DNA of 64,000 nucleotides from Thunnus maccoyii (Eukaryota > Chordata > Actinopteri > Scombriformes > Scombridae): the NCBI RefSeq assembly GCF_910596095.1, contig NC_056539.1, positions 10,481,501 to 10,545,500 of the forward strand. Reading direction: 5' to 3'. The position numbers and the translations under genes were made by a program. Of this stretch, positions 36,243 through 50,766 are shown in pieces (the first letter of the stretch is position 1; each line of letters opens with the position of its first letter). The notes below the pieces were generated by a model that saw nothing but the letters and a program-made list of their open reading frames with translations, did not search any database and had not been told where the DNA came from.

Positions 36243-38440
36243 GTACCAGTTTCTTACTTTGTAATAAGCCATCAGGTTTGTGGTTACAAATGTTAATAAT
36301 TCATTACTTATGTTTTTCCACCACAATAATTCATCAAGTCTGCAGATATAACTGTTAATTTAGATTGTTGATACATGGATTTTTATATAGGGTAAGTGGT
36401 CAAACCATCTATTGGGGGGGGTCTTCCTGATTAATCCAAGAGCTAAAAAAACAGACTAAGCTAGTGTCAAGATATGCCAACTAGGCCTGCAACTAACAAC
36501 TGTTTTTATTATTGATTGATCTGTTGATTATTTTATCGATTTGTTGTCAGAAAATTGTAAAAAAACTTTGCTTTGTTTCCCAAAGCCCAAGATGATGTCC
36601 TCAGACGTTGTCTTTGGTCCCGATCAACAGCCCTCAAACCAAAGATATTCAGTTTATTATCATAGAATAGAAGCTGGAATCAGATAATTTGGACAGTTTT
36701 TCTTTAAAAAATGACTTAAAATAATAAATTGATTCTCTAGATTGTTGGGAATAAATTTTCTGTTCACTGACTTATCGATTAATCAACTAATCGTTGCAGC
36801 TCTTTACCAACCAAAACTAATAACTGGCTTATTACTGATAGGTCATTAATTCATTATTTATTAACCATTGATAAAGCCAGCTACAACTTATACACCTTAT
36901 ACTTATTAAGTATGTCTTATGAATAGAAAATGGTACCTTTACTGTATGTTGAACCATCTGAAGTGAATGTACATTCAAAGTGAAAAAGTACATCTCATAA
37001 TTTACATGCCAGTATTGGGTCAAAATATAGGTTCTGTATTAACAACTGAGATGTGCCTCTGCTTTTTAAATACTAGGGTGTGACCTCTGTATGTTTCTAA
37101 AGTCAGCCATCCTGTTTTGTGAGCATGTGAAATGAAGCTGTGAGTGAAATTATTCCAATACACAACCAAACCAAAGTGAGTTGGGGGTTTCCTTGTTACA
37201 GATAGCAGTAGAGTAATCTGCTCCTGAATCTACCTTCACGTCATACATGCACCACCTGCAGTTGTAGGACTTCCTGAGAGTTGTCTCACTTCCTCCTTGA
37301 CATCTAAATTTCAGGATGGTTTCCATTCAGAGGCTGCAGTTGTAAAACATCCCCAAGCGCCTCACTGTCTTTAAAAATATACTGACGCTCCACGCAGTTA
37401 TTTTATTAACCCTGAGCCTAGTATATTGTGTTTGTACATCTCAAAGTGAAATGTGGTACAGCTAAAGGGGAAGTCCCTCACTGCACCACATGGGGATATG
37501 TTGGAGGGAGTAAGAGGCTTCAGGTTGTCTGGAAACTGTGATGATATAAATGTATCTGTGGGGTTGCCGTGCTGTCGCAACTCCTCCTGTTCACAGCTGT
37601 CTTTCCTCGTCATTAGAATATAGTGTCAATCAAAGATGGGATCAAACCTGCATCTACAATCTCTTGTACATCTCAAATACAAGAGATATGCAAAAACTGA
37701 ACCACCTCTAAGAACATTAGAAAATCACGGGCTACTTTTAGGATAAATATGATTATGCATCTTTTTTTCTAGATAATTTTGAATAATGTGGGGGAAAATA
37801 TTCTGTGTTTTATGCAGTGTTAGTCAGGCTATATAAGCAAATACATAATGAGGATCTGCACACCCTCTGTGAAACCTCTGGCTTCACTGGTGAACTGTGA
37901 CTTCATTTGTGCCTGCTTATCTGTCACATCACACCAGGGGCGGCAGTCAGTCACCCAACACGGAGCCTCCTCCTTCACTTAACACTGTGTGGACATACTG
38001 TCGCTCACCAAAGATGTTTAGGACCAGTTACGATGACGGCTAGAGCTTCAAAAAAATGCAGATGGCAAGAAAAATTAATATGATTTATGGCTGGGATGTC
38101 TTGGTGAGTAGTCTACAGTATACTGTTTTCTCTGTTTTCATGATCGCCATTATTGATAGCGCACTGCTCTCACTGAAATGAAATGAATATATGATTTAAT
38201 ATGAATCGATTATTGATAGAGTTAACATTAAATTAAAGATGCCGCACTGAACCGGTTCCCAGAGATAAACTTTTGATCATCATGACGATCATTATTCGTT
38301 TAAAACTATCTTCAAAGTCGCTTTATTCCAAAAACATAACTGATCCAACGGTTTTTGTGTACTTGTGCTTCTGTTAAGATTCAAATACTAGTTCCTGTGG
38401 CGATATGAGAGACATATAAGAAGACAGTTACTGATGACTC
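36243..38440. other. il23r-il12rb2 intergenic region
   Basis: About 2.2 kb separating two co-oriented receptor genes. I see no further exon or clear transposon. The right end must hold the il12rb2 promoter and any untranslated exon, but no core motif is convincing. Confidence 0.5.
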
Positions 38441-41400
38441 ATGGCGACAATGTCCCAAACATGGTCTATCCTCACTGTCGTTACTGTGCTGGCTGTGCAG
38501 CTGTGCATAGGTAAGTTTATACTTTTCATACCTCTACATATTCCTGTAGGACTGTGCATTATTTTTCTTTATATTATCTGGGAATTCAAAGTTAGATGGA
38601 GGATGCCTCTCTGGAGATGTCTTCTTATTTGTGACCACTGTATTTCTTATAATCTGTCAATCTAACCTGATATTGTTATAGAATGTATGTTATATGTTAG
38701 TTATATGTTATGTTGTATTAACAGTTTGCATGAATTCTTCCAAAAATGTAGTGATTGCATCTTCATATGGATAACGTTTTATTGTATAAGGCAGGCGTGC
38801 AGGTTCACATTTCCTCATCTGCTCCAAATCCAACAGATTCATGATTAGTATCTTTTTTACATTCACATAAATAACTAACTGATTCGAGAAAAAGACAGTA
38901 TAGTGTTGTGTTGCAGAAAATATAAGTCATCATTTCTGCTTTTAGGTGAGAAATCATGCGTCATCTGGTCGAGCAATGGACCTGTGGTGCAACGAGGTTC
39001 CAGTTTCAATGTGTACTGCACCTTCAACTGCGAATGCAAGAGATCCATGTACAGTGACCACCCACCCACACCACAGAAGCACATACAATTTAATTCTACG
39101 ACTATACATTTTAATGTGGTGAACATAACAAAAAACAGAACCTTCAGCTGTGAATGTAAATGTTCTCATCCTCCTATACTGGACCCCTGTGGACTGGACA
39201 TCTCAGCCGGATGTGAGTACAACATAAAGGAGCAGTCTGTCCCTTTCTGAAACCTTCAGTAACAAGGTTGTTTATGCACCACTGAGGTAGATTTCAAACT
39301 TTTTTTCTCTCAATTTAAAAAGACAGTCCAGACCTTCAATGCAAGAGTGATCATTCATGACAACATGAGCCATAACCAAATTCAATTTTGTTTAATCTCA
39401 TGTGAAGAGCAAGAGAAAGCAACTAATCTAAAATGTTTAGTTGCTTGAAAAGTTCTGCAGAATGTTTTACAGTGTGTGATGTTTCAGGATGAGGATTTCA
39501 TATCTTAAGATTTGACTGTAATTCTTCAGACTGCAAGAGCCATAAAAAGAGACACAGCTAGTTCTGCTTTCTCTTCTACGCTTGGCACGCACACTGTTCA
39601 CATGTAGACGCAGTCAGAGTGCAGAGGGTGTCAAAGCTAACTGTGATAAGTTACTTGTTGTGACCATAGAGCTGTGGCTAATTTAGGAGTACCACATACC
39701 ATGTGCCAGCCCCATAACGTGAAACATGCACACAATATTATCTTTACAAACAATATAAAATGACACATTCAGCATTTGCAGAAGATGAAATCTATTCATG
39801 CAAAGAATAACACATTGTGCATTTTATGGATCGCGATTACTCACCTTTACTTACAGAATATTTGGGAGTTTTTTAGGATACAAACATCCACGTGAATAAA
39901 TATTACTCCCTAACTGATATTCTTAATGTGTTGGAATGAGACTTCCTGTGCAAGTTATGAATTAGTGCAATTATAGCATTAGTGAAAACTCCTCCTTTAG
40001 GTTGATTTATTTAGTATTTAGTTTTATGTTTTCTTATCAATATACAGGTTTAATTACTTTCTTCTTTGTCCTTCAGATCCACCAGATCGCGCTAAAAACC
40101 TTTCATGCATCTACAAAGTCCTAAATAATGAAAGTGGAGTTGTGGTTTGCACTTGGAACAGAGGACGGAAAACTTATCTTAGGAATACTGCAGTGCTGTG
40201 GTGAGTTTGAAAGACAAACAAAACTTCAGACGCCACCAAAACTCACCATTTACATAATATTCTCCTCAGCAAGCAACAAGGATGTCATCTGTTTAGTTTA
40301 ATGTTACATTGCTTGTCAAATGAAACCTTACTTTGTGTATTTCAGGGTGAGAACTGTATCTGGAAGCCACATAGGTACACCGCAGTCCTACAATGTCTCC
40401 AGTAAGGAAACTGATTCAGCGTCAGCTAATTTCACTGTGTCCAGCTCAGTCCAGTCCATCTCTGTGTGGGTCCAAACCAGCAATCTACTGGATACTGTTG
40501 TGTCTGACACCATCAACTACACACTCAGTGACATCGGTAAGACTGTATGAATTGTCCAGCTCCAAGGACCTCAGTTTGTGAGTTGCATGTTTCATGTGTA
40601 AAGACAGTTTTAAGTTCTTTGTAAGGCTCAAATCATGAAGTTCATGATGCTTGATCTCCCTCCATCCTCCTTCCCACTAATCTGTGATGACGTCATTTGA
40701 TGGCTAGCAATGATACAGTGGGATCCTATCCTTTCAATTGACTGTCTTGCATCTTACAACACACATGACCTTTGTTTTTTAATTTATCTAATCAAGCTGT
40801 TGACTGTGTTTATCTGTGCAGCGATGCCACTTACTCCTGTTCTCTGGCTACCTGAGTGCTCTTCCAGGGAGTGCGTCATCAAAGTGGAGCAGCCTGTGGG
40901 GACGCAACACCTGGAGATCCAATACAGAACAGAGCAACAGATGTGGACAACAAATCCAGACTCAGTAAGACATCTTAACTGTTCAGATTGGTCCTGATAT
41001 TTAAAGTTTGGGGACTTTCAATGTGGTCTTGCAGACTTAGTTACTTAAAACCTTTGAACACATAAAGTACTGCATGATCAGACCCAACTGATCCTCTGCT
41101 GATTCAAAGCCAAATGCAGATATGAGTAGCAGGATGTAGCACGAGTCTCAAACACAAGCTGAAATTTGACCTTTGGTCTTTTACCAGGCATTCTTACAAT
41201 GTGACCACAAATGCCAAATTACTGCAGGCAAACTTCTTTGTTGAGTGAGTGTTTAGATTAATAAAATATGATGAAAAACAGATGTTTTTTTGACTTACAG
41301 GGAGTCAAAATGAGTTTGGTGCAGGTCCAGCCCGTCTCCTCTCTAGAGCCCTACAGGTTGTATCATTTCAGAGCCAGATCCAAATTCAGCACCGGCCTTT

Positions 41401-44400
41401 GGAGTCAGTGGAGCACAAACATTTCAAGCTGGACTCAAGAGGAAGGTGAGCAAACATGCATTTCAATCTGCTGCTCCTGAAGAGTGTTCAGAGCTCTACC
41501 TTGATGTATTTTTGTACTTCCTGAATGAAAGCACTACTGACTCTGTCTGCAGACAGATAGATCTGAATGATCTATCTGAGTGTTTACAGTATCTCTGTGG
41601 CACACTATCTGCGCAAGCTATCAGATAAATCAGTAATGTTTCCTTTCCTTTGCGTTTCTTGGGTCAGTTATCAGCTCACCACTGACTGATTGCCGCATAC
41701 TACAAGCCACGGAAAAAGGCCTTATAGGGTTGTGTGTTTAGTTCAAAACCAATCTGATAAGATATAGTATGGATAGTGGCTTGCACTGTATCTGCACTGA
41801 ATAAATTATCATAAGACTGAGGTGCAATATATTGCATATCAATGCAACATTGAGCCAGAGTGAGGTACCTAATGCTTCATAGGAAAGCTTTGTACAACAT
41901 CATTATACCCTTGTTATACTGATGGTGTGAAGATATGCACATCTCTCTACAAATATGTAAGTTATGAATGTGCAGCAATGACAGATCATGAGTTTACCAT
42001 GACATACTTTGCTAGGACAATCTGAAAATCAACTCACAGTGGTTTGAAACATGCTTGGGGAAGGAAATCTATCACTATAAATAATTAGCTTTACAATCAT
42101 ATCACACGTCATCATATCATATCTTCCTCAGCAGATGGAGTTTAACCAGTTCTCAGTGTTATTATAGATCTTCCAATTCTTCTGAATGCTTTAAGGACTT
42201 CTATGTTCTATGTTGTAAGTTCACTCTTGATCATGGACACACCAGTTGACAAAATCTCACCAACTCGCACAGTAGGTCCTCTTACAGTTGTAGCTGTTCT
42301 GCAGCTTTCAATAGTATCACATGTTCAGTAAACAATTGTTTGCCCTTTTGGGAATATAATAGTATTTCTGGGTTGGTTGTAAAACATAACATAAAATCCA
42401 AAAGACAAACAATAATAATACATAAGCAACAGGAAAATAATCGTGTGGATATTGTATTTGTTTCTTGCGTTAAAAAGCTTGCAGTTAAGCAGCTGACCCT
42501 GAAGTCTCAGTTTCCCAACAGCACTTGAACTCACCAATAGGGTGAGTGTTTTCCTGACAGTCTCTGCATGTATTACTATGAGACTTTAAAGTAACTTTGA
42601 CAATAAAAAGGCAACTTGATGTTAATTGTGATGGATGTTATCTCAAGCAGCCTTCAAGTATGTCTAATAATAATAATAATGTCCATACTTTATTGAGATT
42701 AAACTCATGACTAAAAGGTAAGAGATCAATCTAAAAGATTGCAGTGTGCTTTGGTAAATGGTTTGCATTAATGTAAATATCCCAACTATGCAATCACAAA
42801 ACCCCCAGTGTGTTTTTTTTAACCTCATATATGTTTACCACCTTTACATTTCATCACTCAACTCATCATTGTACAGGCCGATCAATGCAGCATTGCACAC
42901 ATCTCAGAACTGCTTGGGTGGGGCAACTTTTCTGTCCCTCCGGTGTTATCACGTCTTACATACACTACCGGCGCCCACGCTGCATCAGTGTTACCCTCCT
43001 TGCCTCTTTATGCAACAGATACTCATCACGCACAGAAGCTGGGGGGAAACTTTCTTTCATTTATTTCAATGAATAACATTATTGTGCACTGTAAACAATT
43101 GTCATGTAGGTTACCAGCAGAGTTGCCAGTACATTGCCGTTTTTTCTACTGTTTGCTTACTGTAAACTTAGATCACAGTTTACAACTGTTATAATACTAT
43201 GTACTAAAACACGGTATAGTGCTTTATTTTATTGAATTTACAGTATACTAGTGGCAGCAGGGTACGTGTCTTTACTGGATTTTGCTCATTTAAAGGAAAG
43301 ATTATATATATTTTGAATCAGATGTGGATTTATACATCATTTCAGAGAGTTTGAGGTTTCTTGGAATTGCTACTCATTGCTGTCAGACTGGAGCGTTACA
43401 GAGTGGATGTTTGTCAAATGACATTACATCAAAGTCTAGTACAAGTCATTATGAATAGAAGAAGAAATGTCAGTATAAACACTTTCATTTACTCCTTCAT
43501 AAAAAAAAATATAATCTGTAAAGTAAAAAACTGTAAACATCAACCATTTCGCACACTGTTTCACTGTTCTCCAGTCCAGTGATAGATTTCTGTTGTTTTC
43601 CAGCTCCTGCCAAAGAGTTGGATGTGTGGTTCGCTAAATCTGACTCTGACTCTAAATCCCTGACAGTTTATTGGAAGGTAAGTTTTAAATGTTCTCAAAA
43701 AGTCTTTTTTTCTCAGTATAAATTCTGAATGATGGTCAAGAGTAACTCACATAATGTTGCTGCACTGTTTCATCAGCTTTAGCTTTGTGTTCTCCATGGG
43801 TTCCCTCTCCCCTTTCTCGCTCTGTGTCTGTGTGGGCGTGCGGTGTCGTAGCCATAGTAACACTTTCTAATCTTCCTGCTTCTATTCTTCTGTGCTGCAC
43901 AAACTAAAGGTCAAAACTTGACCACCTCTGAGGTGTAACACGCTTTTACACACACAGACAGACACACAATCACATACACAATCGCACATCCACACCCTGG
44001 ACCACATAAACACACACACCTTCAGTCATATAACATCACATTTCAACAGTAAGAGATAAGTGAAACCTGACGGCAGACACCACAGTTTCAGTTTACAAGA
44101 AAAGGGGAGCTGAACAGAAATGATGTGTCTTACACACGCTGTTCTAGCAGTGTGTTGATTTTGAGTATCCATTAAGGACAGAAAAATCCAAGGCTCATGT
44201 AAAAACTCCACGCCACTCAAATCTGTTATTTCTTTTCCCTTTTCTCTGCATCCTTCAGTGACAAACTAAAGAAGTTATACAGTGTGAACTCAATGATTTA
44301 CTTTTAAACATTTCTCTGATTGCAGGACATCGACATTTCCATCGCTAGAGGGAAGATCATAGACTACATAGTCAGAGTTACCAATTCAGGATTGAACTAC

Positions 44401-47400
44401 AACATTAGTGCACAAGCCAGAAATTATTCAGTCCCATTCTATGACAATTGTGAAGTGACAGTGTACGCGCGCAACTCTAAAGGACTGTCGCCTCCTGCAA
44501 GAATTACAACCTGCTTCACAAAAGGTAAAAAAAAAACAAAAAAAAAACGTATCTTTGAATTTGTATATGATTCTGTCTTGTAAAAGATAAGCAGTTCATA
44601 CTGTACATACTCCTCTTTTTTTTAGCCAAGCCCCCTCAGGATGTGCGAGTAACGAAACACAACCCTAATGTCACCATCTCCTGGAGCAAGCCTGAAACTA
44701 CACCGCTGCCTGCTGCGTACGTGGTGGAGTGGTACCCAGACGGCCACAAGCTGGAAGAGCTCAGATGGGTCAGACTGGGCGGGAATGACAACCATGCTGT
44801 CATTACAGGTAGGACATGTGGAGTTACAGTAAATACATGTGAAATAAGACCAAAAAAAAAAGAAAAAAGAAAATCCAGTGATGAACAGCTGTTCACTTTG
44901 GATTAGTCATGTTGGTGACTTTCTGATATCCCTTTTTTTAAGTTATTTGTTGACAACCACATCTCTCTCTTCCCCTTTCCATAATCTTCGACCTCTCAAA
45001 ATGAGTAATTGTTGTATACCACTGTGTGTCATTATGCAGGTGTTCAACCATTTAAGTGCTACGAGGGAGCTGTGTATGTTTTGTATCATGACAACTCCAT
45101 GACTAGGACCAGTTTTACAGGTGTCTACACTATGGAGTCAAGTAAGATCTAATCATTTGATTTATAATTTTATCATTGATTTACAAAACATATTAAAGCA
45201 ACAGGGTTAGTAACAGGAGTATTTAATTGTTTACTTTTTCGCTGTTTTGCTTGTGGTTTGCAGTCCCAACAGCTGGTCCATCAGTAGAGGAGAAGGTTGA
45301 GGGAGACGCAGTAAAAGTGAACTGGACGGAGCTTCCCAGGGGTCAGCGCCGGGGTTGTATCACCAAGTATACCATCTATTTAGAAAACAGCAGCGGACAC
45401 CAGCAGTCCTGTAAGCACAGTTGTGATTATGTATGAATGAATGATTTTTTATGGGAATGATCTATCCCACATGACACACAATAATACAACATAAATTTTC
45501 AGCGACTGACGTTCATGTTGCAAAGAAAACGTAATCACTGCTGCAAATCACATACTGTATTTAGTTTGTGAAAAACATATTGTACACAGAAGAAAAAACA
45601 GTATGTAAAAGCTACCTATACGAAACATTTTGTCCAAATATTCAAACAGCTCAATTTCTTTAAGTTTTCATAATTTCATCCTCTTCCATAAGAAAGTAAT
45701 CGTAATCTGAATAATAATACAAAGCGCAATACAAAACTAAATGAATTACATTTTCTGCTTCATTTAACCAACATAACTGAACTGTTCTGCAACACAAGCA
45801 TAATGTCCTGTTTCCAGATGTAAGATACCACAACTCAGTTGGGCACACAGGGATCTTTTCCTTTTAGGCAGATTAAATTTCACATACTTTTCAGTACTAA
45901 ACTTTTTTTTATTATATCATATGTTCCAAGTTTTGGCTTATTCCAAATCTCGTTAGCCCTTTTTTTTTAAACAGATGAAAAACAAAATCTTTAATCGAAC
46001 CAATGTTAACTTTTTCCTTCAAAATGCTTCCTCGTACCCTACTTTTTAAAATAAAGCGTGCATGTACTCCAAGTGTCTGCTGTATGCCCCACATGAGGAT
46101 TTTCTTGCAGTCTGCTATCATTCATACCCACTAGGCTTGTGTACATGAGTAACTGTAGCTGAATGTGACTCCTCTGCTGTGTTTATATAAATTTCTATTC
46201 CAGACTCTGTACAAGCGTCAGAAAGGACACATACCTTCAAAGGCCTGTCTCCAGCTGTCTACAGCCTGTGTATGACTGCTTCGACTGCTCAAGGAGAGAG
46301 CCCTAAGGGTCAAAAAATCAAGTTCGTCATCCAGCGTAAGCAGCTTTATTTGTTAATGTTTATTTGGATGAAACTAGCTCTGCTGGTTACTTTTGTTTCA
46401 CATGAACTCTCAGCTATGATAGAATTGACTGAGTGTATAATAGCAAGGACATACATTTACTTCAGGAGAATAGACTGCATAGTTGTAATGTCTTATTTAT
46501 CACCTAAAATACAAAACACTTTTAATAAGAACGGTTCCAATTTTATTGGAAAGGATGCATATTTTAATTGGCCTGAACATTTGTCTTTAAAACTTGCTAT
46601 CTCCTTTTCTTCAACAAAAACATGCATGTGAAAGTTCATTCTTCACCTTGGATATAGTAGGTTGACTAAAAAAAAGTTTTAACTCAAGGTCCACTTACTA
46701 GCTTTTTCTAGAGTTTCAACCACATGCTTTTCCTCAGCAGATTGAGTTTGCTCATCACAAATGCCAACTTTTTTTCGTCAAACATATAACAAAAGATTTC
46801 ACCACAACAGCTGTCTGATGATGATATTATTACTGCATATGTCTCACATCTTCTCCCTGTTTTATTGTTGCTGCTGCAGAACACACCCAACTGCTCCTCA
46901 TACTGGTGTGTGCAGTCCTCTTCCTCATCGTGGTGGTTCTGCTGTGTCTGTGCCAGAGTTCGGCAGTAAAGCAGAGGTACAGTATGTGAACAAAAATGTG
47001 GATTCGTGAGTGAAGGCAACTAACAAGCTCACACGTTTCATTATTTTGTTCACCTACAGTTCTGCAGAAAACACACAACATAGTCAGTGAAATGATGCAG
47101 CAATAAAAAGAAATTTTCCAAAAGGTTTGCATGCCATGTTATTTAGCAGTTCTCCCCATTTCCCCTCAGGTTCTGGGTGTTTTTCCAGTGCCTCATGCTT
47201 GATGTTGTGCCAGATCCTGCAAACAGCAAATGGGCAAAAGAGTGTACCCAAGAGAAGGTATTTTAAAAAAAGTAGATAAATACTAAGGACTGTATATTGC
47301 AGCTCATTGTTCCTTGTTTTGAGCATGTTTAACCTTCCCAAACAGGGCAGGATGAACCTCCCGCCCCAGCTAAGGAACTCGAGTGTCACCGAGGAGGACG

Positions 47401-47813
47401 AGCCCATCCTCGTGGATGTTGAGGAGCTGCCGCAGCAGAGCAGTGACATCTCCGCACCTACAAATGTCTCCTCGCAGCTCCTTCCTCAGACCAGCCAGAG
47501 CTCCGAGACCGAGCCGGCCACACTGCTGTACCCTCTGACCACCTACATCAAGAGTTTCTCCCATGACTCGGACAGCTCCAACCACACACAGACCTCTCTG
47601 GACACAAACACAACGGTCGGCTACATCTCGTCACATGGAAATATGGAAGAGGACAATCAGGAGGAAGTGGAGGAGGCAGCAGAGGAAGAGTTTGCTGAAG
47701 TGCTTGGTTTCTTCCCCAGTCACAATGTTTTCATGGAGCCGCTGGTGTTAGGAGGGAAGTTGACTCTTGATGCGGTCAAAATCGACTGCAGCAACTTCTT
47801 TCAGAACAGTTAG
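38441..47813 (+). CDS. il12rb2: interleukin-12 receptor subunit beta 2
   Basis: Fifteen exons: 38441-38510, 38946-39212, 40077-40200, 40346-40536, 40822-40964, 41301-41445, 43604-43677, 44326-44524, 44626-44808, 45040-45141, 45264-45410, 46204-46335, 46880-46976, 47170-47257, 47346-47813; 2430 bases, 809 residues. Signalling chain of the IL-12 receptor, pairing with IL-12R beta 1 and acting through JAK2/STAT4. Order: signal peptide (1-23), Ig-like domain in one exon (24-112), cytokine-binding FN3 pair (to about 313) with a perfect WSQWS at 299-303, three further FN3 domains (to about 592), TM LLLILVCAVLFLIVVVLLCL, box 1 segment VPDPANSKWAKE and a 155-residue acidic tail. The box 1 phrase and the C-terminal KLTLDAVKIDC match mammalian IL12RB2 as I recall it. 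GYISSHG (Tyr747) occupies the place of the mammalian STAT4 site GYLPSN. Confidence 0.92.
42100..42240. repeat. dispersed repeat in il12rb2 intron 6
   Basis: CTTCCTCAGCAGATGGAGTT and GCTTTAAGGACTTCTATG match phrases in il23r intron 12 and il12rb2 intron 12. The rest of this 2.2-kb intron (41446-43603) shows a short TAA run near 42665 and nothing else I recognise. Confidence 0.55.
46630..46765. repeat. dispersed repeat in il12rb2 intron 12
   Basis: GAAAGTTCATTCTTCACCTT, TCAAGGTCCACTTACTAGC and TCAGCAGATTGAGTTTGCTC are shared with the other two receptor-intron copies. It appears to be a fish dispersed repeat of unknown class. Confidence 0.6.
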
Positions 47814-49050
47814 TGTTGACCTGAAACCAGAACTCTTTGGTGAGATGAGGTTTGAGGAAAAACTTTTTTTTAGAGGAAGAACACTTCAGAACAAAAGAAC
47901 AGTGGACAACTGCATGACTGGAGGTGGGAACTGGATGTGCAAACATTCCTGAGTAACTAGCTTATGCACTGAGATATTTTCTCCTCTTTTTTTCTGCTAG
48001 GCTTTAAGTTTTTAGATCAAGCACCTCGCTGGGATGTGCATCAACTACTTCCTTGCACATTGAGGTCAGGACTGTAACAAAAACAGCTCTCTTGCTGTGG
48101 TCTTGCAAAGTGTTATGACTGAAAATGTAGTTTTTAAATTTTTATTCCATGCATTACCATTGTTTTCTTTCAGGAACAACACTGGACACACTAATACCAC
48201 AACCAGAACACAGTACAAGCTGCAAGACAGAGTATATCAGATATTATCATTTCTGATCATTGCCTGAACTGAGGTATTTGGATGTGGCCTCATCCTGATG
48301 CTGACAGCACTGATAAGCCTTTTTCACAGCAGACATCTCAGGGAAAAGCACAGCTGCTACTAATAACATTAACAATGGCTCTGTTACATTCAAGTGTCCC
48401 AGTAAGACATGACAGTGTGACATTGATCCAGTGTGTGCAACACCGGGACGCTGAAAATGAAGCAGCTAAATGGAATTCAGCCGTCATTGATTTGATCATT
48501 TACACCTGTGCTTTACCTACTGCAAGGTGTCAAAATGTCTTCAGGGAAAAAGGCCTGTCTCAAATGGAAACTCTGTTGTAGCATTGCATTGTTTTCCATC
48601 ATGTATATATCCTTTAAATATATCTACTACCTCAATCTCAGCTCATCTACCAAAAAAAAAAGTTTTAATTTTGTCTTAGATTTGTTGGTGGAGTGCATAA
48701 AAGTGCTGCATGGTGACAGATTATCTGACAATATTTTTCTGAAGATTATAATCACTCACTTTTTGACAATCAGTAAATTTTTGGAAACAATTTTGATGTA
48801 AAAAAAAAAAAAAAGATCATCTTTAAAATTGATTTTTTTTTTTTTTGCATTTTCATCAGCAGGCTGAAAACTTGAGTATCATTTATCGTGTTTGACTATT
48901 TTGAGCAGCAGCCTCTCCACAGAATGGCAGATTATCAGTATCCTTCTTTGGGAATTAATTTAGCTCATACAAAAACTTCTGATTTCTTTATTTAATTATG
49001 CAACCTTAATGGGAGAGTCTATGATTTGTCAGCTTTGATGTGCAAATAAA
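47814..49050 (+). other. il12rb2: il12rb2 3' UTR
   Basis: Non-coding sequence from the stop codon to an AATAAA at 49045-49050, with two A/T homopolymer runs near 48800-48845. The 3' end converges on that of serbp1. Confidence 0.55.
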
Positions 49051-49461
49051 CAAGTGATTTTAATCTTTACACATGGAAGCACCAACATCTGCATCCGTTC
49101 AGATGTGTTTATGTCTTGTCTTTCCTTTCAAATGACTACTGGTCTGAAACAGAGTAAACTGATTGATCGGGTTTATCGGTGTTGGCATGAAGTGAGGCTC
49201 AGGGAAGTCTGACCTGACAGCTGAGCTGTAGAATATTTTGTAAACCTAGTTTAACAACTTAAGTTCAGAGATGATCACTTGATAAACTTGCTTGACAAGT
49301 TTTTCCAGTAAAGACTTCTGTACGAACGCTCAACTTAAACAACCATAACATGAGATTGTGTGGTTATAAGCAAAAACCAAGTACTGTATATTTGTAAATT
49401 CATTTTGCCTGTGTGCAGGCAGGATAAAAAGAGTGACAATGCAAAAGATTTATCGACCATC

Positions 49462-50766
49462 TTTATTTACCGACAGAGGTCTCTAATAGCAGGGCTAGAA
49501 TTCACACATTTGTAGAGCACGTCAGTTGTTCCACACAATGAACGACTGTATTTCTTTCAGAGCGATTATGCAGTGGTGCCACTGTGGAAGCTACAGGGCA
49601 AGTCAACAGTGGAGGAAAATATCAGCACAGAACAGACTGCAGAAACAAACTGAAGCTGGGCTAAGTTAACATCTGTGTAAGGATGCTGGAGTGGAGTGTG
49701 TAAACAGTCGGAGAAGGTCTGAGGGCGTTCCAGGGGAATACTGCCGCAATCTCAACCGAGTAAAGACACTTCCTCTCCGTATCACTCTTAAAGTAAAAAC
49801 AAAGGCATTAATTGACTTGCACATGGCTAATAATCAAAGATGAAATGGGCAGGGAGGAAGAGAATACTGTGAATAGCACCCTAAATACAAGAAAATCAGT
49901 ACACATGGAATAACTTCCAGCTTCAAATTAATCTGCTTGACAAAAGTCTCAGGATCAATGCTAATTTAGGAGCGTTATCACCTTGTGTTCCTCCAAAAAT
50001 GACCTAATGTTCCTCCTTTAGAACATTTCAGTACAAAAGAACCTTAATACAAATTTAGGCGCCATTTCATCAATGCATTCAAATGTAGGCAGCATCACTC
50101 AATCAAAGATCAAGCTGTGCCCTATTTGCACCATGTGAAATACAGTCTCTGAAAGAATTTATGAAAATAGTTCAGATTTACAGGCCGAAGATCATAGAAG
50201 AATAGACCTCCTGTATAAAATATAAAACAATACCCCAGTGCTAAAGAAAAAAATCCATAAATCTCAATGAGTGAAGCTGTAACTTCATCAGAAATACCTG
50301 GTGTGGCAGAGCTTATGAGCTTGGGTTGGAGCTCCACAGTGCCTATTTTTAAGCGAGCAAGCAATAGCACACACCAAGCTAAAGATACTCCTTATGCTTA
50401 CATTTCGAAATGCATATTTTCAAGCAGCAATTACAAAAATTTATCAATGGACAATGCATAACCTCTGAAAAAAATACTGTATGAAAACATCCCTGCTACT
50501 TTGTTTCCAAGTACAAAACCTCTACCAATAAGTTGCTCCAGAGTAGCAAGAAGTCCTTTTCTTTTTTTGTTTTTTTTTTGTTAATTTCTGTTTTTTTCCG
50601 TCTTCATTTTGTTTTTATTCGGTAAAACTCAGTCCTCACATTGAGTGCCATAGTTAATGACAGTCTTCTCCATCATTTCACTTTGCTGAAGGATCCAGGA
50701 ACATGCAAGCCTCGTAGTGGAGGTGCTCAGGAGGCTCCTGTAGGCCTGAGGGACAGCAGCCGGGGC
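49462..50766 (-). other. serbp1: serbp1 3' UTR
   Basis: From the serbp1 stop codon (50769-50767) to a minus-strand AATAAA at 49467-49462. The two convergent poly(A) signals (il12rb2 at 49050, serbp1 at 49462) are about 410 bases apart, so the mRNAs need not overlap. Confidence 0.6.

Noticed and set aside
42758-43194. Several overlapping plus-strand frames in il12rb2 intron 6
   Set aside because: Three shifted frames over one interval with no protein features; removed by splicing between two well-supported exons.
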